A stretch of 25,762 bases of DNA, from contig JBEKVE010000021.1 of assembly GCA_049514335.1 (NCBI GenBank), positions 1 through 25,762 of the forward strand, given 5' to 3'. Made by a program: the position numbers and the translations under genes. The DNA comes from JBEKVE01 sp049514335. Its GTDB lineage: Bacteria > Actinomycetota > Acidimicrobiia > Acidimicrobiales > UBA8190. Shown here one piece after another: positions 1 to 7,695 of this stretch (its first letter is position 1; the number at the start of each line of letters is the position of its first letter). The notes beneath the pieces are model-generated. The model did no database searches, had not been told where the DNA came from, and saw only the letters and a program-made list of their open reading frames with translations.

Positions 1-818
1 TGGCCCTCGACGGGTTGGCCGGTGTCGTCGCGGGCAAGGTCGGTGAAGGGGACCGGCCCGGGGAACGACGCGCCCAGGGCTTGGTAGTGGTCCAGGCGAT
101 CGGGAAGGACCTTGCCCTCGAAGAACCCATCGGGACCGGCCTCGTTGTTGGCGCCGAAGGACGGGATGGTGGCGTACACGAAGCCCGCGCACACCCGGCG
201 CAGCTCCACTAGGGCACCGGACACCCGGTCGGGCGGGAGGTGTTCCAGGGTCTCGAGCACGCTCACCAGGTCGAAGCTGGCATCGGGCCAGGGCAGGCCG
301 GCCAGCAGGTCGCCCACCCGCACGTGGCCCCGCGCCCCGGCGGTGGCGTGGTCGACGGCGTAGGCGCTTATGTCGCACCCCTGCGCCTCGACGCCGAGCT
401 CACGCAGCACCTCGACCACGAACCCGGTGGCACAGCCCACGTCGAGGGTGCGAACCGCGCCCCCGAAGGTGCGCCACAGCAGGTATCCGGCGACGTCGGC
501 GTTGGCGCTCACGCGGTCGTAGCTGGCATAGCCCGAGCGGCCGTGGCGGTCCCCGCTCGGGTCGCGTCCCTCTCCGTAGTAGCCCGGCCCGTAGTAGTCG
601 ACGCGCGCGTAGGCGCGCTCAACCGCGCCCGTCAGCTCGCGGGCGACTTTCTCGAGGACCTGGCGGGCCCGGGGACTGGAGAGCGCCACCCGGTCGAGGG
701 CGGCGCGACCACGGGCCACGACCGGTCGGAGCCGGGGGCTCACCACGACCGGCGAGGCTACCCTGCCGGCCCGCTCCACCCACCCACCCGGCCAGTCACG
801 ACCCCCCGGGCCGCCCAT
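1..818 (-). CDS. SAM-dependent class I methyltransferase (3' end outside window)
   Basis: This reading frame is open from an ATG at 818 down to the window edge, so the C-terminus is missing (272 residues seen). It carries the glycine-rich SAM-binding motif DVGCATG at residues 126-132, then an acidic strand end (QGCDIS). Further on are the post-motif segments FDLVSVLETLEHL and LVELRRV, typical of Methyltransf_11/23-type enzymes that methylate small molecules or glycolipids. A Tyr/Gly-rich stretch (DYYGPGYYGEG) precedes the SAM domain, as in several sugar- or lipid-modifying methyltransferases. The substrate cannot be told. The ATG at 818 lies only 14 bp from the divergent ABC start at 833. An in-frame GTG at 746, with TAGCCT 8 nt upstream, is a credible alternative start that would leave room for promoters. 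The family is certain enough; the role is not. Confidence 0.8.
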   Translation of the reverse strand, partial: MGGPGGRDWPGGWVERAGRVASPVVVSPRLRPVVARGRAALDRVALSSPRARQVLEKVARELTGAVERAYARVDYYGPGYYGEGRDPSGDRHGRSGYASYDRVSANADVAGYLLWRTFGGAVRTLDVGCATGFVVEVLRELGVEAQGCDISAYAVDHATAGARGHVRVGDLLAGLPWPDASFDLVSVLETLEHLPPDRVSGALVELRRVCAGFVYATIPSFGANNEAGPDGFFEGKVLPDRLDHYQALGASFPGPVPFTDLARDDTGQPVEG

Positions 819-824
819 TAGCGT
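819..824 (+). promoter_or_regulatory. Candidate -10 hexamer (TAGCGT) for the ABC exporter operon
   Basis: TAGCGT fits the actinobacterial -10 pattern TAnnnT and lies 8 nt before the GTG at 833, which has no visible Shine-Dalgarno sequence. Transcription would begin within about two bases of the start codon, giving a leaderless or almost leaderless mRNA. No convincing -35 was seen. Confidence 0.35.
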
Positions 825-832
825 GAGCGCCC

Positions 833-1846
833 GTGACCGAGCCGGCGGTGGTGACCGAGGACATCGCCCGGCAGTTCGGTGACTTCTGGGCCGTGAACGG
901 CGTGGACCTGCGCATCGACGCCGGGGAGATCTACGGCTTTCTCGGCCCCAACGGAGCGGGCAAGTCCACCCTGGTGCGCATGCTGTGCACCTTGATGCGC
1001 CCCACCCGCGGCGTCGCCCGCGTGGCGGGCCACGACGTCGCCCGTCACCCCGAGCGCGTGCGACTCCGCATCGGCGTGGCACTGCAGGACGCCGCCCTCG
1101 ACGACCGCCAGACGGGCCGGGAGCTGCTCGACCTCCAGGGCCGTCTGTACGGGCTGCGCCGCGACGAGCGCGCCGAGCGCATGGCCCAGGTCCTGCGCCT
1201 GGTCGACATCGGCACCGCCATCGACCGCCAGATCAGGACCTACTCCGGGGGAATGAAGCGCCGCCTCGACCTGGCGGCGGCGCTCATCCACGATCCCGAC
1301 ATCCTGTTCCTGGACGAGCCCACCACCGGCCTCGACCCCGAGAGCCGGGCTGCGGTGTGGGACGAGGTGCGACTGCTCAACGAGCAGCACGGCACCACCA
1401 TCTTCCTCACCACCCAGTACCTGGAGGAGGCCGACGAGCTGGCCGGCCGGGTGGGCATCATCTCGCGGGGCCGGCTGGTGGCCCAGGGCACGCCCGAGGC
1501 GCTCAAGCGCACGGTGGGGACCGACGTCATCGTGGCCCGGGTGGAACGCCAGACCGACGTCATCGTCGAGGCCCTGCGGGCCGTGCCCGGCGTGGACGAG
1601 GTGGTGGCGGCACGCGACGAGGTGATGGTGCACGCCGCCGACGGTGCGGCGGCCATGAGCCCGGTGGCCCTCGCCCTGCACGGGGCGGGTGCCGCCGTCA
1701 TCAGCCTCACCCTTCGCACCCCCACCCTCGACGACGTCTTCCTCCAGCTGACCGGGTCGCACCTGCAGGCCGACGAGACCGGGGCCGGCGCGCCCCCGGC
1801 CGATGCCGACGGGGACGGGGTCCTGACCGAGGCGGCCCGGACGTGA
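833..1846 (+). CDS. ABC transporter ATP-binding protein, DrrA/daunorubicin-resistance type
   Basis: This is the cytoplasmic ATPase of a two-gene ABC-2 type exporter (337 aa, usual family length about 310-340). Visible motifs are Walker A GPNGAGKST (residues 38-46), the ABC signature YSGGMKRR (from residue 137), Walker B ILFLDEP (157-163) with the D-loop after it, and a C-terminal DUF4162-like extension after about residue 225. The switch position reads TTQYLEEAD, with Gln where most ABC proteins have His. This is the usual form in the DrrA branch and does not indicate inactivity. The stop overlaps the permease start by 4 bp (GTGA at 1843-1846), so the two are translationally coupled. Substrate is unknown; relatives export antibiotics, lipids or other hydrophobic compounds. 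The GTG start at 833 follows a probable leaderless promoter. Confidence 0.95.
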   Translation: MTEPAVVTEDIARQFGDFWAVNGVDLRIDAGEIYGFLGPNGAGKSTLVRMLCTLMRPTRGVARVAGHDVARHPERVRLRIGVALQDAALDDRQTGRELLDLQGRLYGLRRDERAERMAQVLRLVDIGTAIDRQIRTYSGGMKRRLDLAAALIHDPDILFLDEPTTGLDPESRAAVWDEVRLLNEQHGTTIFLTTQYLEEADELAGRVGIISRGRLVAQGTPEALKRTVGTDVIVARVERQTDVIVEALRAVPGVDEVVAARDEVMVHAADGAAAMSPVALALHGAGAAVISLTLRTPTLDDVFLQLTGSHLQADETGAGAPPADADGDGVLTEAART

Positions 1847-2682
1847 CCGTGGCCGTGACCGCCCCCACCACCGACCGGCGCGTCCAGGCCCGCCCGGCGG
1901 GGTTCGTGGTGGACGTGGCCTCGGTGGCCCGGCGCGCCATCCGCCAGATCCCCCGCGAGCCCGAGGCCGTCATCCCGGCCCTGATCGTGCCCATCTTCTT
2001 CTACGTCCTCAACATCGGCGCCCTGTCGGCGGTGACCCGGGCCGCCGCCCACATCGACTTCAAGGCGTTCGAGCTGCCCGTGGCGGTCATGTTCGCCGTC
2101 ACGGGTGTGTCGCGGGCCTCGGCCCTCGTCACCGACATCCAGAACGGCTACTTCGACCGCCTGATGATCACGCCGGTGCGGCGGCTGCCGCTGCTCCTGG
2201 GCCTCATGACGGCCGACCTCACCCTGGTGATGGCCCTGGCCGTGCCCGTGCTCATCGTGGGCCTCGCCCTGGGGGTGCACTTCGTCACCGGGGTGGCGGG
2301 CATGGTGGTGTTCATCGTCCTGTCGGGGCTGTGGGGGCTCGTGTTCACCGGCCTCCCCTACGCCATCGCCCTCAAGACGGGCAGCCCCGGTGCGGTGAAC
2401 GCCAGCTTCGTCCTGTTCTTCCCCATCACCTTCCTGAGCACCACGTTCGTGCCCAAGCCCGAGCTCCAAGGCTGGCTGCGGTCGGTGGCCGACGTGAACC
2501 CCATGACCTACATCCTCGAGGGCCTGCGCTCGCTCGTCTCCAACGACATCACCGGCGGGCACCCGGGGCCGGTGTGGAACGCCACCGAGCTGGGTGAGGC
2601 CGTCCTGGCGGTGGCTGCCTTCGGCTTGGTGTCGCTGTCGCTGGCGCTGCTCGCCTTGCGCGGCCGGGTGCGCCGGCGCTGA
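1843..2682 (+). CDS. ABC-2 type permease, DrrB-like
   Basis: This is the integral membrane partner of the preceding ATPase (279 aa). The GTG start at 1843 overlaps the ATPase stop (GTGA). The predicted helices fit the six-helix ABC-2 fold: one near residues 44-60 (PALIVPIFFYVLNIG), then about 115-140, 145-170, 175-200 and a last one near 255-272 before a basic tail. The cytoplasmic segment between helices 2 and 3 contains NGYFDRLMITPVRR, the conserved amphipathic coupling region of DrrB/ABC2 permeases. Another family hallmark is NPMTYILEGLR near residue 223. Together with the ATPase it should form a 2+2 exporter in the cytoplasmic membrane. Nothing nearby identifies the cargo; the divergent methyltransferase may or may not be related. 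Confidence 0.93.
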   Translation: MTVAVTAPTTDRRVQARPAGFVVDVASVARRAIRQIPREPEAVIPALIVPIFFYVLNIGALSAVTRAAAHIDFKAFELPVAVMFAVTGVSRASALVTDIQNGYFDRLMITPVRRLPLLLGLMTADLTLVMALAVPVLIVGLALGVHFVTGVAGMVVFIVLSGLWGLVFTGLPYAIALKTGSPGAVNASFVLFFPITFLSTTFVPKPELQGWLRSVADVNPMTYILEGLRSLVSNDITGGHPGPVWNATELGEAVLAVAAFGLVSLSLALLALRGRVRRR

Positions 2683-2705
2683 CCCCGCCCGGCTCCGGGG
2701 ACGAC

Positions 2706-2723
2706 CGGTCCCGTCCGGGACCG
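2706..2723. terminator. Candidate bidirectional hairpin terminator
   Basis: A perfect 7-bp inverted repeat with a 4-nt loop (CGGTCCC-gtcc-GGGACCG) lies in the 45-bp gap between the convergent stops of the DrrB-like gene and the LpqC-like gene. There is no T-tract, as is common for actinobacterial terminators. Confidence 0.5.
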
Positions 2724-2727
2724 CACC

Positions 2728-3819
2728 TCACGACAAGGGATGGGCGGAGAAGAACGCCCACATGAGGGCGTCGGCATCGAGGGCGGTGGACTGCGGGCCG
2801 AGGACGTCTCGCAGTGCCCGGGGGACGAGCGGGCCGCCGGGCCATTCGTGGCCCTCCCCCGTCACGGCGTAGAGCTCGACCGCCGACCCGTCCCGGCAGG
2901 GCGCGTACTGCGTCAGGGTGAAGCCCGCCCCGGTGTGCGTCGACGCAGCCGTGCCGCAGCCGTCCTGGGTCCCCCACGCCGCCGCCGCCGTCGGCACCGA
3001 GTCGGTCCAGTAGCCCTCGCCGTGGCCGGCGAAGGGGTCGACGGGGTCGGCGGTGCCGTGGAAGGCGATGACCGGCACGGCCCGCCCCGCCGGGCACGGC
3101 GTGGGATGGCGCAGGCCGCTCACCGGTGCCACCGCGGCGAAGGTGCCCGAGGCGTCACACGCCAGCTGGCTGACCATGCGGGCGCCGCCGGAGAAGCCCG
3201 TGGCGTACACGCGCGCCGCGTCGACGCAGTAGCGCGTCTCGAGCGACCCCACGAGCGCAGTGAGGAAGGTCACGTCGTCGGGCGTCCCGGCCGGCACGGC
3301 CCGGCCCCCGATGAGCGGTTCATCGGGCACGTTCCAGTCGTAGCCGGTGCCGTCGGGGATGACGCCCTGGGGGTAGGCGACGATGAACCCCTTCGCGTCG
3401 GCGGTGGCGTCCATGCCGGAGAACGCCTCCTGGTCGAGCGCGCTGGCCCCGCTGCCGTGCAGGTTGAGCACGAGAGCCACATGGTCGGCGCCGGTGTAGC
3501 CGGTGGGGACGTGCACCACCACCACCCGCCGGTGACCGCCGATGGCGATGTCGAGGGTGGTCGAAGCGCCCGGTGCACCGGAGCCGCATCCCTGCGTCGC
3601 CCCGGGCGCGGCCCCCTGGGCCACCGTGGTGGCGCCGCCCGCCGCCGTGGTGCTGACCGAACCGGCGCCGGCGCCGGCGCCGCAGGCTGACAGCACCACG
3701 GCGCAGGCCACCGCCGCCGCTGCGAGGTGTGCCCCCCTCGTGGTGGCCCGGATCGTCCCCGGCGTCCGGGTCGCCCGCCGTCCCCGGCGCGGCCGCCGCC
3801 GTCCGCTCTCACCCTCCAT
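2728..3819 (-). CDS. LpqC-like secreted esterase lipoprotein (polyhydroxybutyrate depolymerase / feruloyl esterase family)
   Basis: This is an alpha/beta-hydrolase of the Esterase_phb/LpqC family, exported and lipid-anchored. The N-terminus is Arg-rich (residues 7-28), followed by a hydrophobic stretch and the lipobox LSAC, with the lipidated Cys at residue 46. A Thr/Ala/Gly-rich linker follows to about residue 85. The catalytic triad can be read as Ser210 in GFSGG, Asp258 in GTADPVDP and His324 in GEGHEWPGG; LNLHGSG near 119 supplies the oxyanion region. The ATG at 3819 is chosen because GGGAGG lies 4 nt upstream; a longer start at 3831 is possible. Likely substrates are short polyester or carbohydrate esters, but specificity is not visible. 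It probably forms a unit with the gene starting at 4374, which ends 24 bp upstream. The Arg-rich n-region is unusually long for a lipoprotein signal. Confidence 0.9.
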   Translation of the reverse strand: MEGESGRRRPRRGRRATRTPGTIRATTRGAHLAAAAVACAVVLSACGAGAGAGSVSTTAAGGATTVAQGAAPGATQGCGSGAPGASTTLDIAIGGHRRVVVVHVPTGYTGADHVALVLNLHGSGASALDQEAFSGMDATADAKGFIVAYPQGVIPDGTGYDWNVPDEPLIGGRAVPAGTPDDVTFLTALVGSLETRYCVDAARVYATGFSGGARMVSQLACDASGTFAAVAPVSGLRHPTPCPAGRAVPVIAFHGTADPVDPFAGHGEGYWTDSVPTAAAAWGTQDGCGTAASTHTGAGFTLTQYAPCRDGSAVELYAVTGEGHEWPGGPLVPRALRDVLGPQSTALDADALMWAFFSAHPLS

Positions 3820-3843
3820 GCCGCCTCCCATGGCGTGAACGTT

Positions 3844-4374
3844 CTACAACAGCGGGGAACCGCGCACGATGCGGCGGGCGAGCATCTCGAGGCGCGCCAG
3901 CGTCACCCCGGCCTGGGTGGTGGTGAGCTGCACCTGCGACACGTGGTCACCGGTCGTCTTCTCCACCACGAGCGAGGGTGTGTGGCCCGTCCCTCTCGAC
4001 ACGGTGCAGGCCTCGTCCCCGAGACCGTGGACCGCCGGTCGGAACAGGCACGGGTCGTCACGGGCCGAGGCGGTGCCGCCGTCGGCGAACACGATCGACA
4101 GCGCTGCGCTCGAACGCGGCGAGGAACCCGAAGGGTAGGTGCACCCGAGCAGCCCGGGCTGGCTGTCGACGGCGGGGGCGCGCACCGAGGTGGAGAGCAC
4201 CTCGTTCACCACCGACACGGCGGGGCAGGCGGACGCGCTCGGCGCCGAGGCCGCACGGATGACAACCCCCACGAGCAGGACGCCGATGGCGAGCACGAGT
4301 GACACCACCGCCGCCATGTAGCGCCGCCGCCAGCGCGCCCGCGGGGGCTGCGCGATACCGGGGCGCCGTGGCAC
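3844..4374 (-). CDS. Membrane-anchored DUF3558-like protein
   Basis: A 176-residue protein with a basic N-terminus, one hydrophobic helix (about residues 20-42, beginning MAAVVSLVLAIG) and an exported C-terminal domain. That domain has four cysteines, spaced like the sequence ACPAVS, GCTYPSG, DPCLF and EACTV, so two disulfides are likely. The order of elements (Cys near the start, CTY, a strand with FADG, then GLGDEA and a C-terminal helix LARLEMLARRIV) resembles the DUF3558/LpqN-type exported proteins of actinobacteria; this is a resemblance from memory. The GTG at 4374 is preferred because GGGGAGAGG lies just upstream; an alternative GTG start is at 4413. It precedes the LpqC-like lipoprotein gene on the same strand and may be co-transcribed. 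Function unknown. Confidence 0.75.
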   Translation of the reverse strand: MPRRPGIAQPPRARWRRRYMAAVVSLVLAIGVLLVGVVIRAASAPSASACPAVSVVNEVLSTSVRAPAVDSQPGLLGCTYPSGSSPRSSAALSIVFADGGTASARDDPCLFRPAVHGLGDEACTVSRGTGHTPSLVVEKTTGDHVSQVQLTTTQAGVTLARLEMLARRIVRGSPLL

Positions 4375-4555
4375 CGACCTCTCCCCGGGCCCATCGGGCG
4401 GGCACGGTGTCACGTCAGCGCGCCGCCCGGACCACCACCGCCGCTACCACCCGCACCGGCCCACCCTAGGCGCCGACACCGAGCGGGCACCGGTCCTGAC
4501 CTCGGGCTTCGACCTCCGTTCGACACGGCTCGAGGGGTCGTGCGAGGGTTGCCCC

Positions 4556-5788
4556 GTGCCCCGCCGGAAGCCGCAGCACGTCCGGCGCGGGCGCGCCGTC
4601 CACGGGCGGGCACGGCCTGCGCACGGCCGTGGCGCCCGGCACGCCCGCCGACACGGCGGTCGCCCGGCGCTCGCCGTGTCCGGGTTCGCGGCGGTCGTGG
4701 CCGTCGCCGTGGTGTCGGTGTTCATGCCGGGAGCCACCCCGACCACCACCCTGCGTCCATCCGAGGACAGCGCCACTGCGCCCGGCGTCCCCCACACCGC
4801 CCCCGCCACGACCACCGAGGCCGGGACCACTCCCACCACCACGCTCGCCGCTGCCCCCACGACCTCGACGGCGCTGGCCACGACCTCGACGGCGCCGGCC
4901 CCGCGCCGCAGCCAACCGGCCAAGACGAAGGCGGCGACGGCGCCCGCACGCGGCCGCGCCCCCTCCGCACCGGCGCCGCCGACACCGGCGCAGGGCGCGC
5001 CCCACGTCATGGTGGTCATGATGGAAAACGAGGGATACGACCAGATCATGGGCAGCACCGCCATGCCGTACACCAACGCGCTGGCCGCCGGCTACGGCGT
5101 GGCCACGGCCAGCTACGGCACGGCCCACCCCTCGCTGCCGAACTACCTGGAGATGATCTCGGGCTCCACCCAGGGGGTGACCGCCGACGTCTCCCCGCCG
5201 AGCCCCCTGTTCACCGGGACCACGTTGGCCGGCCAACTCAGCGCGGCGGGCTACTCCACGCAGGCGTACGCCGAGGACCTCCCCGCCGACCCCACGGCCG
5301 ACTCGGGCACCTACGTCGTGCACCACGATCCGTGGGAGTACTTCGCGGGCACACCCGCCGTGGCTCCTGCCACCGCGCTCCTGGGGGCGCTCGACGGCGC
5401 GGCGGCACCCGATTTCGTGTGGTTCACGCCCGACGCCGTCGACGACGGGGACCTCACCGCACCACAGGCCACGATCCTGGCCGACGAGGACGCCTTCCTG
5501 TCATCGTTCATCCCCTCGGTCGAGGCCACGCCGTGGTACGCGGCGGGCGGTCAGATCGTCATCGAGTGGGACGAGGCGCTCGACTCCGACACCTCGGGCA
5601 TCGCCGGCGGGGCGGGCGGGCACGCCCTCACCATCGTGGTCAGCAGCGCCCTGCATGGGCACCCGGTGCAGGACGCGGCGCCCGTGGCCACGGCCGGCAT
5701 CCTGCACTCCATCGAAAAGGTCTACGGGCTGCCCTACCTGGGCGACGCCGCCAACCCGGCCGAGGGCAACATCGACCCCCTCCTCTGA
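4556..5788 (+). CDS. Membrane-anchored phosphoesterase family protein (acid phosphatase/phospholipase C-like, alkaline phosphatase superfamily)
   Basis: A 410-residue protein with three parts. Residues 1-37 are very basic, residues 38-57 form a single hydrophobic anchor, and 58-148 are a Thr/Pro/Ala-rich low-complexity linker. The linker includes a 21-bp near-perfect tandem repeat in the DNA around 4857-4899. From residue 149 the phosphoesterase domain (PF04185 type) begins: VVMMENEGYDQI with the metal-binding Glu-Asn pair, then THPSLPNY-like AHPSLPNYLEMISGS, and later IEWDEALDSD, where the family places metal ligands. The fold predicts a metal-dependent phosphomonoesterase or phosphodiesterase acting outside the membrane. 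The GTG start is supported by GAGGG 7 nt upstream. The substrate is unknown; acid phosphatase AcpA-like activity is a family-level guess. Confidence 0.85.
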   Translation: MPRRKPQHVRRGRAVHGRARPAHGRGARHARRHGGRPALAVSGFAAVVAVAVVSVFMPGATPTTTLRPSEDSATAPGVPHTAPATTTEAGTTPTTTLAAAPTTSTALATTSTAPAPRRSQPAKTKAATAPARGRAPSAPAPPTPAQGAPHVMVVMMENEGYDQIMGSTAMPYTNALAAGYGVATASYGTAHPSLPNYLEMISGSTQGVTADVSPPSPLFTGTTLAGQLSAAGYSTQAYAEDLPADPTADSGTYVVHHDPWEYFAGTPAVAPATALLGALDGAAAPDFVWFTPDAVDDGDLTAPQATILADEDAFLSSFIPSVEATPWYAAGGQIVIEWDEALDSDTSGIAGGAGGHALTIVVSSALHGHPVQDAAPVATAGILHSIEKVYGLPYLGDAANPAEGNIDPLL

Positions 5789-5794
5789 CGCCGT

Positions 5795-5810
5795 GGAGCG
5801 GCGCCGCTCC
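5795..5810. terminator. Candidate terminator hairpin / 16-bp perfect palindrome
   Basis: GGAGCGGCGCCGCTCC is perfectly self-complementary and begins 6 bp after the phosphoesterase stop. As RNA it could form a 6-bp GC stem with a 4-nt loop. It could equally be a protein-binding palindrome for the following gene. Confidence 0.4.
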
Positions 5811-5813
5811 GAC

Positions 5814-5842
5814 CCCACAGCGCGCCCACAGTGCGCCCACAG
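5814..5842 (+). repeat. Three 7-bp repeats with exact 11-bp period upstream of a membrane protein gene
   Basis: CCCACAG occurs at 5814, 5825 and 5836, each followed by a GCG- or ACG-like spacer. The spacing is exactly 11 bp, about one helical turn. It lies 38-66 bp upstream of the -10 hexamer of the gene at 5892, a position suited to an activator array. This is a regulatory guess only. Confidence 0.45.
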
Positions 5843-5879
5843 CACGCCGCGGCGAAGGGGTTACGGGCCGCCAGTGGCG

Positions 5880-5885
5880 TAAAAT
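5880..5885 (+). promoter_or_regulatory. Candidate -10 (TAAAAT) giving a leaderless mRNA
   Basis: TAAAAT is an excellent -10 hexamer and ends exactly 6 nt before the ATG at 5892, so the predicted +1 coincides with the start codon. There is no Shine-Dalgarno sequence between them. The -35 region is weak. Confidence 0.5.
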
Positions 5886-5891
5886 CGGGGT

Positions 5892-6380
5892 ATGTACGAG
5901 CGCCTGACGTCTCTCGTCCACCTCGACTTCGCACCCCGGCACCGCCAGCCCGCAGCGGGCCGCGTGGCCCTCGCCACCGTGGCCGCCCTGGTGGGCTCGC
6001 TGCTCGCCGACGCCCTCATCGTGGTCGTGGCGGAGGCCGTCTTCCCCGGCACCAAGGGCTACGGCCACTTCCAGTTCGCCGACTACGCCAAGCTGACGGT
6101 CATCGGCGTGATCATCGCCTGCGTGGCCTGGCCGATCACGACACGCATCACCTCCACACCCCGGTGGATGTTCTTCCGCATGGCGATACTCGTGACGCTC
6201 GTGCTGTGGCTCCCCGACCTCTACATCCTGGCCAAGGGGCAGCCGGCGCGGGCCGTGGCCTTCCTCATGCTCATGCACCTGGCCATCGCCCTCGTCACCT
6301 ACAACGTGCTCGTGCACGCGGCCCCGGTGCGCCCCGACACGCGTCCCGCCCACCGGGAACAGGAACCAGCGGCACACTGA
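5892..6380 (+). CDS. Small four-helix membrane protein (DUF6069-like)
   Basis: A 162-residue protein with four predicted transmembrane helices, at about residues 25-48, 66-84, 93-112 and 120-142. The helices are followed by a hydrophilic tail rich in Arg/Pro/His/Glu. The pattern of a conserved MHL in the last helix, and a proline-aspartate pair (WLPD) in the loop before it, recalls the DUF6069 family of actinobacterial membrane proteins; this assignment is from memory. No catalytic motif is visible. The start ATG is favoured because a TAAAAT -10 sits 6 nt before it. Function is unknown. Its stop faces the stop of the next gene across 88 bp containing short tandem repeats. Confidence 0.8.
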   Translation: MYERLTSLVHLDFAPRHRQPAAGRVALATVAALVGSLLADALIVVVAEAVFPGTKGYGHFQFADYAKLTVIGVIIACVAWPITTRITSTPRWMFFRMAILVTLVLWLPDLYILAKGQPARAVAFLMLMHLAIALVTYNVLVHAAPVRPDTRPAHREQEPAAH

Positions 6381-6414
6381 ACCCGGTGGCCGGTGGCGGC
6401 GCCGCCGCCGAGCC

Positions 6415-6478
6415 GAGGCTCAGCCCAGTCGAGGTTCAGCCCGGTCGAGGTTCAGCCCGGACCGAGGTTCAGCCGAGC
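6415..6478. repeat. Four tandem copies of a 16-bp unit between convergent genes
   Basis: The unit GAGGTTCAGCCCGGTC is repeated nearly four times: at 6415 with two mismatches, at 6431 exact, at 6447 with a 1-bp insertion near its end, and at 6464 partial. The last copy overlaps the stop codon of the gene ending at 6469. It is too short and uniform to be a CRISPR. It may be a replication-slippage repeat; a role in transcription termination is not evident. Confidence 0.8.
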
Positions 6479-7635
6479 GTCATCGGGGTGATCCACAGCG
6501 CCCCGTCCGTGATGGCGCCTCCGCCTCCGCCGGTTGCGGCGCGCCGCCGGTGGCGTGCCCGCACCTCCGACGCCACCGCCACCGCCACGACGGCGAATCC
6601 GGCACCGATGAGGACGTTGACGGCGACGTACACCGCCACCGGTGGCCGCCACGGCACAGCCAGGGCGCCACCGGCCATGCCCCCCGCCGAGATCAGGATG
6701 CCGAGGCCCACCCGGCGCAGTACCGGCGGCACACCGGCCTGCTCTGGACGCGGCCACAGGAGCACGAGGCCCGTGGCACCGAAGGACGCGGCCCACAGCA
6801 CCATCATCACCACCCACTGCAGCGCAGATCCGAGGCTCAGCCCCGAGAAGGCGGCGTCGGGCACGATGGCCGCCGTCAGGGCGAACCCGAGGGCGACCAG
6901 CAACGCGTTCGACCACACCGGGAGACGCTCGGGCCCGCTGTATCCGGGAGCGGGTGTGGGAGCCGCTGCTCGCCTTCCGATGGCGATCCACGTCGCCAGC
7001 ACGGCGCCCCCGAGGGCGGGGAGCTCCCCCGCCGCCACCTCGGAGAGCCGCACCGACAGGAACCCGGACACACCGCTCACGAGCGGGGAGAGCACTCCGC
7101 CGGCGACGACCACACCGAACCACGACGTCACCACCGCCACCACCACCGCCACCGGGACCGCAGCCACCGGCCACAGCCGGCGGGTCCGGTAGCCGCCCCG
7201 CACGCGTCGCGCTGCGGCAAGGACCACTCCCGCCGCCAGCGCGCCGCCCGCCACGGCGGCGACGGCTCCCACCGCCTGCAGCACCACGGGCCAATTGTCC
7301 CCCGGCCACCACAGCGCAGCGGTGGCGGCGTCGAAGGCGACGAGCAGGAGCCCGCCACCGAGCCACACCAAGGATCGGCGCCCGACGACGTCTCCGAGGA
7401 CAGTGGACCCGACCTTCGGCGATCCGCCGGCCGCGCCCAGAACGGCGCCGGCCGCCGCCACCCATGCGAGCGCCCACAGCGTGCCGCTCACCTGGACATC
7501 CAACCGGCTGAAGGTCGAGCTCGCCTCCACGGCGCCCTGCATGAGGAACGAAGCGGCCGCACAGCCGGCCGCCGCTGCGGCCAACCACGACGGCCAACGG
7601 CGGGCCTCCCCCGCCCCGCTCCCCGCCTCCGCCAT
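6469..7635 (-). CDS. Multi-pass membrane protein of unknown function
   Basis: A 388-residue, Ala/Gly/Val-rich protein with roughly nine or ten hydrophobic segments spread along its length, and short Arg-containing loops such as RRVRGGYRTRRLW. The C-terminus is cytoplasmic-looking and basic (RARHRRRAATGG). No transporter or enzyme motif was recognised. Start choice: an ATG at 7635 is preceded by TAGCGT 7 nt upstream, matching the leaderless pattern of neighbouring genes. A GTG at 7644 would extend it by three residues. It does not overlap neighbours and ends in the tandem-repeat region. I cannot assign a family, but codon use and the uninterrupted frame support a real gene. Confidence 0.8.
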   Translation of the reverse strand: MAEAGSGAGEARRWPSWLAAAAAGCAAASFLMQGAVEASSTFSRLDVQVSGTLWALAWVAAAGAVLGAAGGSPKVGSTVLGDVVGRRSLVWLGGGLLLVAFDAATAALWWPGDNWPVVLQAVGAVAAVAGGALAAGVVLAAARRVRGGYRTRRLWPVAAVPVAVVVAVVTSWFGVVVAGGVLSPLVSGVSGFLSVRLSEVAAGELPALGGAVLATWIAIGRRAAAPTPAPGYSGPERLPVWSNALLVALGFALTAAIVPDAAFSGLSLGSALQWVVMMVLWAASFGATGLVLLWPRPEQAGVPPVLRRVGLGILISAGGMAGGALAVPWRPPVAVYVAVNVLIGAGFAVVAVAVASEVRARHRRRAATGGGGGAITDGALWITPMTLG

Positions 7636-7642
7636 CTCCGCC

Positions 7643-7648
7643 ACGCTA
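7643..7648 (-). promoter_or_regulatory. Candidate -10 (TAGCGT) for the multi-pass membrane protein
   Basis: TAGCGT on the minus strand lies 7 nt before the ATG at 7635 and matches TAnnnT. The same hexamer precedes the starts at 833 and 18393 by 8 and 7 nt. Confidence 0.35.
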
Positions 7649-7695
7649 CCGCGGCGGGTTGGGCGGCAGCCGGGACGACACCCCCGGCCGGTCCG

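Noticed and set aside
240..821. Open frame of 193 codons on the plus strand
   Set aside because: It is antisense to the methyltransferase, which shows clear SAM motifs; the plus-strand translation is Arg/Pro/Ala-rich without family features.
1426..1440. Gln in place of the switch His in the ABC ATPase
   Set aside because: This substitution is usual in the DrrA-type branch, so it is not evidence of an inactive protein.
985..1842. N-terminal extension of the permease frame
   Set aside because: The stretch is an Arg/Pro-rich shadow of the ATPase gene; homology starts only after the GTG at 1843.
818..2562. Long open frames on the minus strand opposite the ABC exporter genes
   Set aside because: They are His/Gly/Arg-rich shadows in GC-rich DNA; the plus-strand genes have complete motif sets.
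6415..6478. Possible CRISPR array
   Set aside because: The units are 16 bp and directly abutting, with no unique spacers and no cas genes.
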